Shown here one piece after another: positions 53,023 to 61,695 of a stretch of DNA of 64,000 nucleotides. Every line of letters starts with the position of its first letter. Within the stretch, counting starts at the first letter, position 1. Origin of the DNA: Anaerolineae bacterium (GTDB taxonomy: Bacteria > Chloroflexota > Anaerolineae > 4572-78 > J111); contig JAHDWA010000018.1 of assembly GCA_023382535.1 (NCBI GenBank), forward strand, positions 115,618 through 179,617. Reading direction: 5' to 3'. The notes beneath the pieces are model-generated. The model saw nothing but the letters and a program-made list of their open reading frames with translations. It was not told the origin of the DNA and ran no database searches. The translations under genes were made by a program, and so were the position numbers.

Positions 53023-55323
53023 GTGCGCACAGCAGCCAGTAAACACAAGCCCAAACCGACGCCTTTGCCGGATCAAATTGCGTCTCGACTGCGGCCCTAT
53101 CGGCGGGAGATAACAGGCATCGCCATATTACTGCTGGCAGTGCTGACCCTGTTCAGCCTGTTTTCGTTTACCGAGGCCAGCCTTGGCCGGTGGTGGGCTG
53201 ACCTATTCAGCCAATTTTTTGGCTGGGGAGCCATCCCGGCGGCGATTTTTGTTGCCCTGTTGGGGCTGCTGCTCACCTTTGGCCGGTTAAAAGACGAACA
53301 TCACGCCCTGCCCCTGGACATCATCATTGGGTTGGAAGTGTTGTTTGTCGTCGGCTTAACCGTAACCCATCTTCTCGCCGCCGGCAGTGAGGATGCCCTG
53401 CGCCTGGCTCGCGCCGGGGGTGGGGGCGGCTTTGTCGGGTGGGGTATCAGCCGCTTCCTGGTAGACCTTTTCGGGCTGCCCTTCACCCTGCCCATCCTCT
53501 GCCTGATTAGCCTGGCGGCAGTGGCCCTCATCTTCCGCCTGACTATCGGCGATATTGCCCGCATCGGCGATTGGGCACAGGGCCGGCTGGAACAACTCCA
53601 CCGGCCTCAGCCTGAGTCAGCCTCGCCGCCGGCCCTCGAAGTCTACCCGCCCACCTCGGTTCCGCAACGACAGCGGCCAGTCAGAACTGCCCCTGCCCCG
53701 GCCGAGAAACCTCAGCCAGCACCAGCGCCCCGCTCAATCATCGAACCTGCCCCGGTAGCGATGCCCAAAACACGCCATGCCTTACCGCCCCTTGATTTAT
53801 TAGCGCCCCCGGCCAAAGACCCAACCCACAACGCCAATGCTCGTTATCAGGCCCAGATTATCGAAGAAACCCTCTTCGGCTTTGGCGTGCCGGTGGAAGT
53901 TGTCGAGATCAATCGCGGCCCGACCGTGACTCAGTTTGGGCTAAAGCTGGGTTCGACCGAGCGCAAGCTGCCCGATGGCACGGTTACCCAACAGCGGGTG
54001 CGGGTCAATAAAGTTGTTGCTTTGGCCAACGATTTAGCTCTGGCTCTCTCGGCAGCCCCCATTCGCATCGAAGCGCCGGTGCCGGGCCGGCCTCTGGTCG
54101 GCATCGAGGTGCCTAACAGCGACAAAACCATGGTTTCGCTGCGGGCCGTGGTTGACGACGAGAGTTTCAAAAAAGGCAAGGGCGCGCTGCGGGTGGCGCT
54201 GGGCAAAGGGGTAGCGGGCCAGGCTGTGTCGGCGGCGCTGGCAGAAATGCCGCACTTGCTGATTGCCGGGGCCACCGGCTCAGGCAAGTCAGTCTGTATC
54301 AATGCGATTATCTCGACCCTGCTCTTCACCCATGCCCCGGAGCAACTGCGCTTTTTGATGATTGACCCCAAAATGGTCGAGCTGACCAGCTTTAACGGTA
54401 TTCCTCATCTGCTCGCCCCCGTTGTGACCGATTTTGAGCAGGTCGTGGGCGCGTTAGCCTGGGTAACACGGGAGATGGAGCGCCGTTATAAATTGTTCGC
54501 TGCCAGTGGAGCGCGGAGCATCGGCGGGTACAATCACAAGGTCGGGGCCAAGGGCGAGCAGTTGCCCTACCTCGTCGTCGTGATTGACGAGCTGGCCGAT
54601 TTGATGATGATGGCCCCCGACGAAGTGGAGCGTTCTATTTGCCGGATTGCCCAGATGGCCCGCGCCACCGGCATCCACCTGGTCATCGCCACGCAGCGGC
54701 CCTCGGTAGATGTGGTAACTGGTCTGATTAAAGCCAACTTCCCTACCCGGATCGCGTTTGCCGTCACCAGCCAGATTGACTCGCGGGTCATTCTTGATAC
54801 GCCCGGCGCGGAGCGGCTGCTGGGCCGGGGCGACATGCTTTACATGGCCCCTGACTCGCCCAAACTGCTGCGCCTGCAAGGCTGCTTTGTCTCGGATGGG
54901 GAGATTCGAAATCTGGTCAACTACTGGAAAGGCGCTGGAGTGACGGTCGAGCCGCTGGCGACGACAGCCGACGGCCGGCAGCCGGCCGCTGAAACGGGCC
55001 TGACTCCGCCGGGGCAGTCCCATCAAGCCGAGACTCCATGGGCCAGCATCGTCGCCGAGGCGGATAAAGATGACATGCTGGAGGAAGCCATCAAATTAGT
55101 GACCGGGTCGGGCCGGGCCTCGACCAGCTTTTTGCAGCGGCGGCTAGGTATTGGCTACCCGCGCGCGGCGCGATTGATAGACTTACTGGAGCAGGAAGGG
55201 GTCATCGGACCGGCGGATGGCAGCAAGCCTCGCGAGGTCCTTTGGCGCGAAGAGCGCGACAAGGCGGATTACGATGAGTTCGAGGCGGACGTGGCAGGAA
55301 TAGATGGCAAACGAAAAAAATAA
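53023..55323 (+). CDS. ftsK: DNA translocase FtsK/SpoIIIE
   Basis: A 766-residue septal DNA pump that moves chromosomes at division. Four to five helices lie within residues 30-180, then a Pro-rich linker. The motor comprises an alpha domain (about 270-385, FGVPVEVVEINRGPTVTQFG) and the ATPase with Walker A LLIAGATGSGKSVCINAI (about 412-428), Walker B VVVIDELADLMMM and MPHLLIAG/RATGIHLVIATQRPSVDVVTGLIKAN. The C-terminal gamma DNA-reading domain (about 690-745, STSFLQRRLGIGYPRAARLI) is complete. The size suits SpoIIIE-type proteins. The start is GTG 53023; a promoter is at 52855. Confidence 0.95.
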   Translation: MRTAASKHKPKPTPLPDQIASRLRPYRREITGIAILLLAVLTLFSLFSFTEASLGRWWADLFSQFFGWGAIPAAIFVALLGLLLTFGRLKDEHHALPLDIIIGLEVLFVVGLTVTHLLAAGSEDALRLARAGGGGGFVGWGISRFLVDLFGLPFTLPILCLISLAAVALIFRLTIGDIARIGDWAQGRLEQLHRPQPESASPPALEVYPPTSVPQRQRPVRTAPAPAEKPQPAPAPRSIIEPAPVAMPKTRHALPPLDLLAPPAKDPTHNANARYQAQIIEETLFGFGVPVEVVEINRGPTVTQFGLKLGSTERKLPDGTVTQQRVRVNKVVALANDLALALSAAPIRIEAPVPGRPLVGIEVPNSDKTMVSLRAVVDDESFKKGKGALRVALGKGVAGQAVSAALAEMPHLLIAGATGSGKSVCINAIISTLLFTHAPEQLRFLMIDPKMVELTSFNGIPHLLAPVVTDFEQVVGALAWVTREMERRYKLFAASGARSIGGYNHKVGAKGEQLPYLVVVIDELADLMMMAPDEVERSICRIAQMARATGIHLVIATQRPSVDVVTGLIKANFPTRIAFAVTSQIDSRVILDTPGAERLLGRGDMLYMAPDSPKLLRLQGCFVSDGEIRNLVNYWKGAGVTVEPLATTADGRQPAAETGLTPPGQSHQAETPWASIVAEADKDDMLEEAIKLVTGSGRASTSFLQRRLGIGYPRAARLIDLLEQEGVIGPADGSKPREVLWREERDKADYDEFEADVAGIDGKRKK

Positions 55324-55356
55324 CCTGCGTAAGGCGTCCAGGATGTACTTTTGATT

Positions 55357-55378
55357 GTTACGGATTTGAATCCGTAAC
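55357..55378. repeat. Small hairpin, GTTACGGATT
   Basis: GTTACGGATT pairs with AATCCGTAAC around a two-base loop. ATCCGTAAC is repeated at about 55428-55436. It lies just after ftsK and may be part of a small palindromic element or a terminator without U-tract. Confidence 0.4.
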
Positions 55379-55458
55379 ATGTAATTGATGGACTTAAGTC
55401 CGCCGGCAAGTTGGCTAGGGATAAATATCCGTAACCAACAAATTTGGAACCGTCCAAA

Positions 55459-55483
55459 CCCGGTCAGAGCGACCGGGCTTTTT
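55459..55483 (+). terminator. Intrinsic terminator after ftsK
   Basis: CCCGGTC (55459-55465), loop AGAGC and GACCGGG (55471-55477), followed by CTTTTTG, is a standard intrinsic terminator on the plus strand. Confidence 0.82.
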
Positions 55484-55523
55484 GTTGGTTTGACTCAAAA
55501 CTCTGGCGAGATTCCCACCTTAG

Positions 55524-55532
55524 TGCTATAAT
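55524..55532 (+). promoter_or_regulatory. Extended -10 promoter for yebC-ruvC-ruvA
   Basis: TGCTATAAT (TG at 55524-55525, TATAAT at 55527-55532) is a perfect extended -10. The leader to ATG 55681 is about 140 bases and contains the heptamer array. Confidence 0.6.
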
Positions 55533-55565
55533 CCCCGGTAATTAATTCCAAAATCAAGTGATAAA

Positions 55566-55672
55566 ACGTAAAACGGAAAACGTGAATTGTAATGGCCTTA
55601 GATCCAATAGCTAAGGTTGTCGCGCTTCGCGTTTTACTTATCACGTTTCACGCATCACGTCATACGTATGAG
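55566..55672. repeat. Inverted heptamer array (AAAACGT / ATCACGT units)
   Basis: AAAACGT, AAAACGG and AAAACGT are followed after about 40 bases by ATCACGT, TTCACGC, ATCACGT and CATACGT. It sits in the leader of the yebC operon and could fold in the RNA. Confidence 0.7.
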
Positions 55673-55680
55673 GTGTTACC

Positions 55681-56430
55681 ATGTCTGGACATAGCAAATG
55701 GAGTACAATCAAGCGCAAAAAGGGCGCGGAAGACGCCAAACGGGGAAAAATTTTTACCCGTCTTGCCCGTGAAATTACGGTGGCGGCCCGTCACAGCGGC
55801 GACCCAAACGCCAACCCAACCCTGCGCATGGCAATTGAGCGCGCCCGCGCGGCGAACATGCCCAAAGACAACATCGAACGGGCGATCAAAAAAGGGACCG
55901 GCGAATTGGAGGGCGGCAACGAGGAAGAACTTCTTTACGAAGCCTACGCTCCCCATGGCATTCCCGTGCTCATTAAATGCGTCACCGACAACCGCAACCG
56001 CACCCTGGCCGATATTCGCAAAGTTTTCAACCGGCACGGCGGCAACATGGCCGAAGCCGGGGCAGTCAGTTGGATGTTCGAGACCAAGGGCTACATCGCC
56101 ATCGAACGCACCAACCAGGACCCTGATGAGATTTTTATGATGGCCGTGGATGCCGGGGCTGACGACGTGCAGATTAGCGACGAGTGGTTTGAAGTTTATA
56201 CCTCGGCGGATGAACTGCATGCGGTCAGCAGCGCGCTTATGCAAAACGGCTTGACTATCTCCGAGGCCCAACTGTCGGAGATTCCCAAAAACGAAATCGA
56301 ACTGGACTCTAAAGAGACGGTGCAGGTGATGGGCGTCATCGAAGCCCTGGAAGAACTGGACGATGTGGAGCAGGTCTATTCCGGCCTTAAAATCAGCGAT
56401 GAAGCCCTGGCCGCGCTTGAGGCAGCCTAA
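55681..56430 (+). CDS. yebC: YebC/PmpR family regulatory protein
   Basis: A 249-residue member of the universally conserved YebC/PmpR/TACO1 family, variously a transcription regulator and a ribosome-associated factor easing proline-rich translation. The signature start MSGHSKWSTIKRKKGAEDAK, RGKIFTRLAREITVAAR, and the segments GGNMAEAGAVSWMFETKGYI and IDEEDMQ-like VDAGADDVQISD are all present. The length is standard. It heads a yebC-ruvC-ruvA cluster, an arrangement seen in many bacteria; only six bases separate it from ruvC. Confidence 0.95.
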   Translation: MSGHSKWSTIKRKKGAEDAKRGKIFTRLAREITVAARHSGDPNANPTLRMAIERARAANMPKDNIERAIKKGTGELEGGNEEELLYEAYAPHGIPVLIKCVTDNRNRTLADIRKVFNRHGGNMAEAGAVSWMFETKGYIAIERTNQDPDEIFMMAVDAGADDVQISDEWFEVYTSADELHAVSSALMQNGLTISEAQLSEIPKNEIELDSKETVQVMGVIEALEELDDVEQVYSGLKISDEALAALEAA

Positions 56431-56436
56431 AGTATT

Positions 56437-56934
56437 GTGCGCGTTATTGGAGTTGATCCGGGTACAGCCATTACCGGTTGGGGTATTATCGAAGGCGATG
56501 GTAACGATTTAAAGATGGTCGCCGGGGGCGTCATTACCACCCTGGCGGGAACGCCGCTGCCGCAGCGATTGCAGATCATCTACCAGGAATTGACGGCGAT
56601 CATCGAGGAGTGGCAGCCGGAAACCGCTGCCCTGGAGGAGCTGTTTTTTAGCAAAAATGCCAAAACTGCCCTGGCGGTAGGCCACGGACGCGGCGCAGCG
56701 ATGCTGGCCCTGGCCAATGCTAATTTATCCATTGCCGAGTACAAACCGTTGGAAGTTAAGCAGGCCCTGACCGGGCACGGCGGCGCGGACAAGCGGCAAA
56801 TGCAGCAGATGGTCAAGCTGCTCCTTACCCTCGACGATATCCCTCGCCCCGACGACGCCGCCGATGCTCTGGCCGTAGCGATTTGCCATTTTCATTCCGC
56901 CCGGCTGCGGCTATTAGAAAGGAGTAGGGAGTAA
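56437..56934 (+). CDS. ruvC: Holliday junction resolvase RuvC
   Basis: A 165-residue endonuclease that cuts Holliday junctions in the RuvABC complex. MRVIGVDPGTAITGWGII carries the first catalytic Asp (residue 7), ALEELFFSKNAKTALAVGHGRG the Glu pair, and RPDDAADALAVAICH the final Asp pair; so all four acidic residues are present. The start is GTG 56437. The C-terminal RSRE and stop lie within a purine-rich heptamer array, as do the last codons of the unrelated gene ending at 6567, so this tail is probably repeat-derived. RuvB is not in the window. Confidence 0.94.
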   Translation: MRVIGVDPGTAITGWGIIEGDGNDLKMVAGGVITTLAGTPLPQRLQIIYQELTAIIEEWQPETAALEELFFSKNAKTALAVGHGRGAAMLALANANLSIAEYKPLEVKQALTGHGGADKRQMQQMVKLLLTLDDIPRPDDAADALAVAICHFHSARLRLLERSRE

Positions 56935-56988
56935 GGAGCAGGAAGTAGGGGGAAATCTCCTTGCTCCCTACTTTTTACTCCATACTCC
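56919..56988. repeat. Inverted heptamer array (AGGAGTA / TACTCC units)
   Basis: AGGAGTA, GGGAGTA, AGGAGCA and GGAAGTA are followed by CTCCTTG, CTCCCTA, CTTTTTA and CTCCATA. It bridges ruvC and ruvA, contains the ruvC stop, and is a close relative of the 6550 array. Confidence 0.8.
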
Positions 56989-56995
56989 ATCAAAT

Positions 56996-57580
56996 ATGAT
57001 CGGCTCACTGCGCGGCGAGATTATTGATAAAGAAGAAGGCGCATTGCTCATTGACGTGGCTGGGGTGGGTTACTATGTCCAGGGGCCGACCACGCTCATT
57101 GACGTGCTGGATGTGGGGGTCAAAACCCAGCTTTTTATTCACACGCACGTCCGCGAACAGGAACTGACCCTCTTTGGTTTCCCCGATAAAAACGAATTGG
57201 AGTTATTTCGGACTTTGCTCAAAGTGCAGGGTATCGGCCCTAAAGTTGCCCTGGCCATCCTTTCCTACATCCCCGCCGAAACGCTGCGCCAGGCCATCGC
57301 CCGCGAGGAAGCCGCCCTGCTGGCCCGCGTGCCCGGCATTGGCCCTAAAAAAGCCAAGCAGATCGTCTTCGCCCTCAAGGACAAAGTGGGCTATGAGGAT
57401 ATTTTTGTTTCCACCACCCCCATCACCGACAGCGACGGTGAAGTCATCGCCGCGCTGACAAGCCTGGGTTACAGCGTCGTCGAGGCCCAGGCTGCGCTGC
57501 AACAACTCCCCAAAGAGGCACGGGGTGAAAGTGTGGAGGAGAAGGTCCGGTTGGCGCTGAGTAGCCTAGCCCGGTTTTAA
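56996..57580 (+). CDS. ruvA: Holliday junction branch migration protein RuvA
   Basis: A 194-residue tetrameric protein that grips the four-way junction and recruits RuvB. Domain I (OB fold) is 1-60 (MIGSLRGEIIDKEEGALLID, YYVQGP, REQELTLFGF). The helix-hairpin-helix motifs VQGIGPKVALAIL (about 77-89) and VPGIGPKKAKQIV (about 113-125) are classic, and domain III is the C-terminal part (EVIAALTSLGYSVVEAQAAL). ATG 56996 lies 61 bases after ruvC across the heptamer array. It converges with mnmE at a gap of two bases. Confidence 0.95.
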   Translation: MIGSLRGEIIDKEEGALLIDVAGVGYYVQGPTTLIDVLDVGVKTQLFIHTHVREQELTLFGFPDKNELELFRTLLKVQGIGPKVALAILSYIPAETLRQAIAREEAALLARVPGIGPKKAKQIVFALKDKVGYEDIFVSTTPITDSDGEVIAALTSLGYSVVEAQAALQQLPKEARGESVEEKVRLALSSLARF

Positions 57581-57582
57581 CC

Positions 57583-58959
57583 TCACTTTCCAATGCAGAA
57601 CTTACTAAAAATCGTATCCAGCAAATCCTCCGTCACCGTCTCACCGGTGATTTCGCCCAGGGCGTCCACGGCGGCGCGGACATCAATGGAAACCAGATCG
57701 GGGGAAAGCGCGGCTTGCTGCGCGGCGATGGCGGCCTGGGTATGGCCCCAGGCGCGCTGAAGCAGGGCCTTGTGGCGGGGATTGCTGACCAGCGGCGTGT
57801 CGGCCAGCACCACGCTGCCGCCGGTGACAAGTTCAACAACCGCCTCTTCGAGCGCTTCGATGCCCTCATTCGCCAGGGCCGAAATATGCACGCGCCGGGC
57901 GGCAGGTAAGAAATCGGCCAGGTGGTCCTGATTTAGGGCCGGGGCCAGGTCATTTTTATTGATGACCAGGAGCGCGGCTTTATCTCCAACCAATCGCCCA
58001 ATGGCCCAATCGCCCTGCTCCAACGTCTGGCTGCCATCAACCACCATCAAAGCAAGGTCGGCCCGCTCCAGGGCCGTCCGGCTCCGTTCGACCCCGATGC
58101 GCTCCACCTCGTCGGCGGTTTCGGTGCGAATGCCGGCGGTATCTACCAGCACCAGGGGGATCCCGGCGATGTTAGCCGTCTCTTCCAGGGTGTCGCGGGT
58201 AGTGCCGGGAATGGCGGTCACAATCGCCCGGTCGCCGCGCAGCAGGGCGTTGAGCAGGCTGCTTTTACCCACGTTGGGCCGTCCGACAATAGCCGCCCGC
58301 ACCCCCTGGCGGTAAATCAAACCCTGGTCGGCGCTTTTTAACAGTTTTTCCAGTTGGCCACAAACCTCGGCCAACGGCCCCACCACATCCTGGGCCGGAA
58401 TCTCATCCTCGACAAAATCAATGCTGGCCTCCAAAAAGGCCAGGGTGTCAAGCAGGGCGCGGCGCACCCCCGCCACTTGCACCGACAGCCTGCCGCCCAA
58501 CTGTTCATTGGCCACGCGCAAAGCAGCCTCAGTTTTGGCCTCGATCACATCCAGCACCGCCTCCGCCTGGGTCAAATCCAGGCGCCCGTTAAGAAAGGCG
58601 CGAAGGGTCATCTCACCGGCTTCGGCCGGCCGGGCGCCCAGGCTCAGGGCGAGCTGCAGAATCCGGCGGAGGGGGACAATTCCTCCGTGCGCCTGTATCT
58701 CGATCACATCTTGCCGGGTATAGCTGTGCGGTTTGGGCATGTAAACTACCAGCGCCTCGTCCACCGGGGCTTCGGAGTCAGGTTCGACAATCCGGCCGTA
58801 GTGAGCATAACGAGGCCGGAAATCCGTTTGACCGGCGGCCGAACGGAAAAGCCGGCGGGCAATGGGGTAAGCTTCGGGGCCGCTAAGTTTAACCACGCCA
58901 ACGCCACTTTGGCCTATTGACGTAGCAATAGCAGCTATGGTATCATCTAAGCTGTACAT
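57583..58959 (-). CDS. mnmE: tRNA modification GTPase MnmE
   Basis: A 458-residue enzyme that with MnmG places the carboxymethylaminomethyl group on wobble uridines. The N-terminal tetrahydrofolate domain starts DDTIAAIATSIGQSGVGVVK; the GTPase inserted in the helical domain has VGRPNVGKSSLLNALL (G1, about 225-240), DTAG (G3) and NKND (G4). The C-terminal FCIGK contains the family's conserved Cys. All motifs are present and the length is normal. It is convergent with ruvA. The upstream region contains TATA-like AT-rich DNA, but no clear promoter could be fixed. Confidence 0.96.
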   Translation of the reverse strand: MYSLDDTIAAIATSIGQSGVGVVKLSGPEAYPIARRLFRSAAGQTDFRPRYAHYGRIVEPDSEAPVDEALVVYMPKPHSYTRQDVIEIQAHGGIVPLRRILQLALSLGARPAEAGEMTLRAFLNGRLDLTQAEAVLDVIEAKTEAALRVANEQLGGRLSVQVAGVRRALLDTLAFLEASIDFVEDEIPAQDVVGPLAEVCGQLEKLLKSADQGLIYRQGVRAAIVGRPNVGKSSLLNALLRGDRAIVTAIPGTTRDTLEETANIAGIPLVLVDTAGIRTETADEVERIGVERSRTALERADLALMVVDGSQTLEQGDWAIGRLVGDKAALLVINKNDLAPALNQDHLADFLPAARRVHISALANEGIEALEEAVVELVTGGSVVLADTPLVSNPRHKALLQRAWGHTQAAIAAQQAALSPDLVSIDVRAAVDALGEITGETVTEDLLDTIFSKFCIGK

Positions 58960-59030
58960 AAGTTAGGTTTTCTCCGACGGTCTATTATACCATAAGCTAG
59001 ACCGTGCAGAGAATTGAAGAGACAATGAGC

Positions 59031-59106
59031 GGTATGTCCCAATTTTAAAAAATGGGATCACAGAGGTTTTTAACCTCTGCGGTCTGTCGAAAATCTGGGA
59101 CAGACC
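59031..59106. repeat. Hairpin repeat, GGGACAGACC type, in the 340-base gap
   Basis: GGTATGTCCCAA (59031-59042) faces TCTGGGACAGACC (about 59094-59106) imperfectly, with an internal hairpin CAGAGGTT/AACCTCTG. Its overall plan is that of the GTGACAGGCAC hairpins, and a related CTTTTGTGGGACCAGACCCC lies at about 59213. Such ends are common among REP-type hairpins associated with RAYT transposases. The rest of 58960-59299 shows nothing I can support. Confidence 0.55.
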
Positions 59107-59299
59107 CGATAGCGAATTATTGAGCCATATCTTGTTCACGATTTTGCTTTCTACGCATCTTATCCAACTTGGTTTGCTTCTACCTTTATGGCATGGTATC
59201 AATAATGAACACACTTTTGTGGGACCAGACCCCAGCAAGGCGCCACGACTATTGGGTAGTTTTGTTGGTTTACCAGCCAAATAGTGGATTGCCTGGCTT

Positions 59300-61579
59300 A
59301 TGAAAAGCTCGACAGATTGGCTGCAAACTGGCCGGAACTACTTTTCGTCCAGCATTAGAAATAAAATTATCATCCCTTATGCCTTACTCACCCTGGTATT
59401 GGCTGTTTTAGGCGTATTTATTGTTACCCGCCTCGTTGCCGGCTCTTTTGAGGATCGTCTCAAAAACCAATTAATTGATACGGGACGGTTGGTCAGTGAT
59501 GAAGTGGTCAACCGAGAACGCGACCGGTTGGAGATCCAGCGGGCCGTAGCTAACACCGAAGGCGTAGCCGATGCCTTGATTAATCGCGATTTTACCCAAC
59601 TGGATCGCTTAATTTCTCCCATAATAGCCAATTATAAAAATATTGATAGCATTGTCTTGCTGGATACACAGGGCAAGGAAGTGCTGCGGCTGCAACGCGA
59701 GCTCGATGCGCCCAATACTCCGGCACAAACCTACCGGGGCAGCGGTGCGGATTTTTCTACCTGGCTATCGGTGGAACGCGTTTTAGCCAACGCCAATAAC
59801 GGGGCCAAAGAGGTGCAAATTGCCCAGGATCCCAAATCCAACGAGTTGATCATTTACACCATTGGCTCGGTCCAAACACCGCAGGGAATAATCGGGGCGG
59901 CCCTGGTGGGAACCTACCTGAAAAAGGAAGTAGACACGCTCAAAAGCCTGGCTCTGGCCGATGTTACCTTATTTGAAGACACCGGCGAGGTGATCTACTC
60001 GACCCTGGTGCCGGATGAGGCTGAAGCCCGGGAGGTCTTCAAGACATTTACCGCCGCCCGCTATCAACAAGTTCTCGCGAAGAACGACGTGACCTTGCTG
60101 GAGGAGGTCCAGGGGCCAGATGGGCTGGAAAATCAGGATATCCAGGCCCGCGGCCAGTCCTACCGGCTGGCCTATGGGCCTTTTATGCTGCGCGGCCGGA
60201 TTTACAGCGTCTATGCGGTTGCTTTGCCGACCAGTTTTATCACCGAAACAAACGACCAAAGCCGTAACCTGCTGGCTCTGATTTTCTCCGCCGGCGTGGT
60301 CCTGGTCCTGGTCATCGGCTACGTGGTTTCGCAGCGGATCATCCGGCCTATTATCCGGCTGGTGCAAACCTCGCAAGCGATTGCTCGCGGCGATCTGGAC
60401 CAACGCACCGGCCTGAAACAGGGCGATGAAATCGGTATTCTGGCTACCACCTTCGACGACATGACCAGCGAGTTACAACGCCTCTTGAAAATCCAGCGCG
60501 AAGAAGCCAGCAAGCTCAATGCCATCCTGAGCAGTATTGCCGATGGGGTAATTGTGCAGGATTTGGAGGGCCATACCGTTATTATGAATCCCGCTGCCGA
60601 GAATATTCTGGAAGCTGTCGGGAGTGATTTCAGGTATGCCCCGGTGGAAACTCCAAGCAAACCGGGATCGTCCTCTTTACTGGGAAATTTGACCGGCCTT
60701 GAATTTCACGAAACACGCCGTTTTGAAGTCGGTCAGCGGGTATTGAGTGCCCTCTCGGCCCCCGTGCTGACCGCCGATAAGGAACAGCTTGGTTCCGTGG
60801 TGGTCCTGCGTGACATTACCCGCGAGGTGGAGTCTGACCGGTTGAAAGATGACTTCATCACCAGTGTGTCGCACGAACTGCGCACGCCGCTGACGGCCAT
60901 CAAGGGGTATAATGAGTTGCTGCGCATGACCGGCGCTAACAAACTGGACCAGCGCCAGATGAGCTTTATTGAGATTGTGGATGAAAATGTAAATGATTTA
61001 CTGCAACTGATTCAAGAAATGCTCGACCTGTCTCAAATAACTGCCGGAACCCTCGGTATTGACCAGGAACCGGTGAATCTGTCAGAATTAATTGCCGCTG
61101 AAACCGAAAAGTGGGTAGAGAAAATGGCGGAACGCGAGTTGAAGTTTAGCGTTTACCTGCCGGAGGAGCCAATCTGGGTGGAAGGGGACTGGAACCGCCT
61201 CGGCCGGGTGGTCAACAACCTGGTTAAGAATGCCCACGATTACACCTTGCCCGGCGGCAGTGTGGAGGTCTGGTTAAAGCAGGAAAATGGCCGTGGCCAG
61301 GCCGATATTAAAGATACCGGCGTGGGCATTGCCGCAGAGCAGCAGCGCTTTTTGTTTACCCGTTTCTTCCGGGCGATTCATGCCGAAAGCACCTTTGAAG
61401 TGAGCGGCGCGGGTTTGGGGTTGTATATCAGCAAAGCCATTATTGAAGCTCACCAGGGGGCGATCTGGATGGAGAGCAAAATCAATGAAGGCAGCACGTT
61501 TAGTTTTGCCCTGCCGATCATCGAACCGGCCCTGGATGAGCAAGAAACGGAACCCATTGAATATATCAATACGGAATGA
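59300..61579 (+). CDS. Membrane sensor histidine kinase (dCache-HAMP-PAS-HisKA-HATPase)
   Basis: A 759-residue sensor kinase. First helix about 24-47, a double-Cache-like outer domain of about 270 residues (e.g. IIANYKNIDSIVLLDTQGKE), second helix about 322-345, HAMP (RIIRPIIRLVQTSQAIARGD), a PAS domain (LNAILSSIADGVIVQDLEGH), and HisKA with the phospho-acceptor SVSHELRTPLTAIKG (His about 524). The ATPase has NNLVKNAHDY (N box), DIKDTGVGI (G1) and GAGLGLYISKAI (G2), all intact. No response regulator is adjacent, so it is an orphan within this window. The outer domain suggests sensing of a small molecule. Confidence 0.93.
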   Translation: MKSSTDWLQTGRNYFSSSIRNKIIIPYALLTLVLAVLGVFIVTRLVAGSFEDRLKNQLIDTGRLVSDEVVNRERDRLEIQRAVANTEGVADALINRDFTQLDRLISPIIANYKNIDSIVLLDTQGKEVLRLQRELDAPNTPAQTYRGSGADFSTWLSVERVLANANNGAKEVQIAQDPKSNELIIYTIGSVQTPQGIIGAALVGTYLKKEVDTLKSLALADVTLFEDTGEVIYSTLVPDEAEAREVFKTFTAARYQQVLAKNDVTLLEEVQGPDGLENQDIQARGQSYRLAYGPFMLRGRIYSVYAVALPTSFITETNDQSRNLLALIFSAGVVLVLVIGYVVSQRIIRPIIRLVQTSQAIARGDLDQRTGLKQGDEIGILATTFDDMTSELQRLLKIQREEASKLNAILSSIADGVIVQDLEGHTVIMNPAAENILEAVGSDFRYAPVETPSKPGSSSLLGNLTGLEFHETRRFEVGQRVLSALSAPVLTADKEQLGSVVVLRDITREVESDRLKDDFITSVSHELRTPLTAIKGYNELLRMTGANKLDQRQMSFIEIVDENVNDLLQLIQEMLDLSQITAGTLGIDQEPVNLSELIAAETEKWVEKMAERELKFSVYLPEEPIWVEGDWNRLGRVVNNLVKNAHDYTLPGGSVEVWLKQENGRGQADIKDTGVGIAAEQQRFLFTRFFRAIHAESTFEVSGAGLGLYISKAIIEAHQGAIWMESKINEGSTFSFALPIIEPALDEQETEPIEYINTE

Positions 61580-61615
61580 TGTCCCGATTCAAACCGATTT
61601 CAAACCTAAATTAGC

Positions 61616-61621
61616 TATAAT
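61616..61621 (+). promoter_or_regulatory. -10-like element before the Calx-beta gene
   Basis: TATAAT in TTAGCTATAATAGAG, 75 bases before ATG 61696. No -35 is recognisable. Confidence 0.4.
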
Positions 61622-61695
61622 AGAGTTATGTTGGGCCTATTTGGCTCTTGAATTAAATGATAAGTTGGTGTAAGCTATGAGGGTAAACGTGCAGC

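Noticed and set aside
58963..59280. 105-codon minus-strand open frame upstream of mnmE
   Set aside because: It runs through the GGGACAGACC hairpin repeat, has no ribosome site, and shows no family resemblance.
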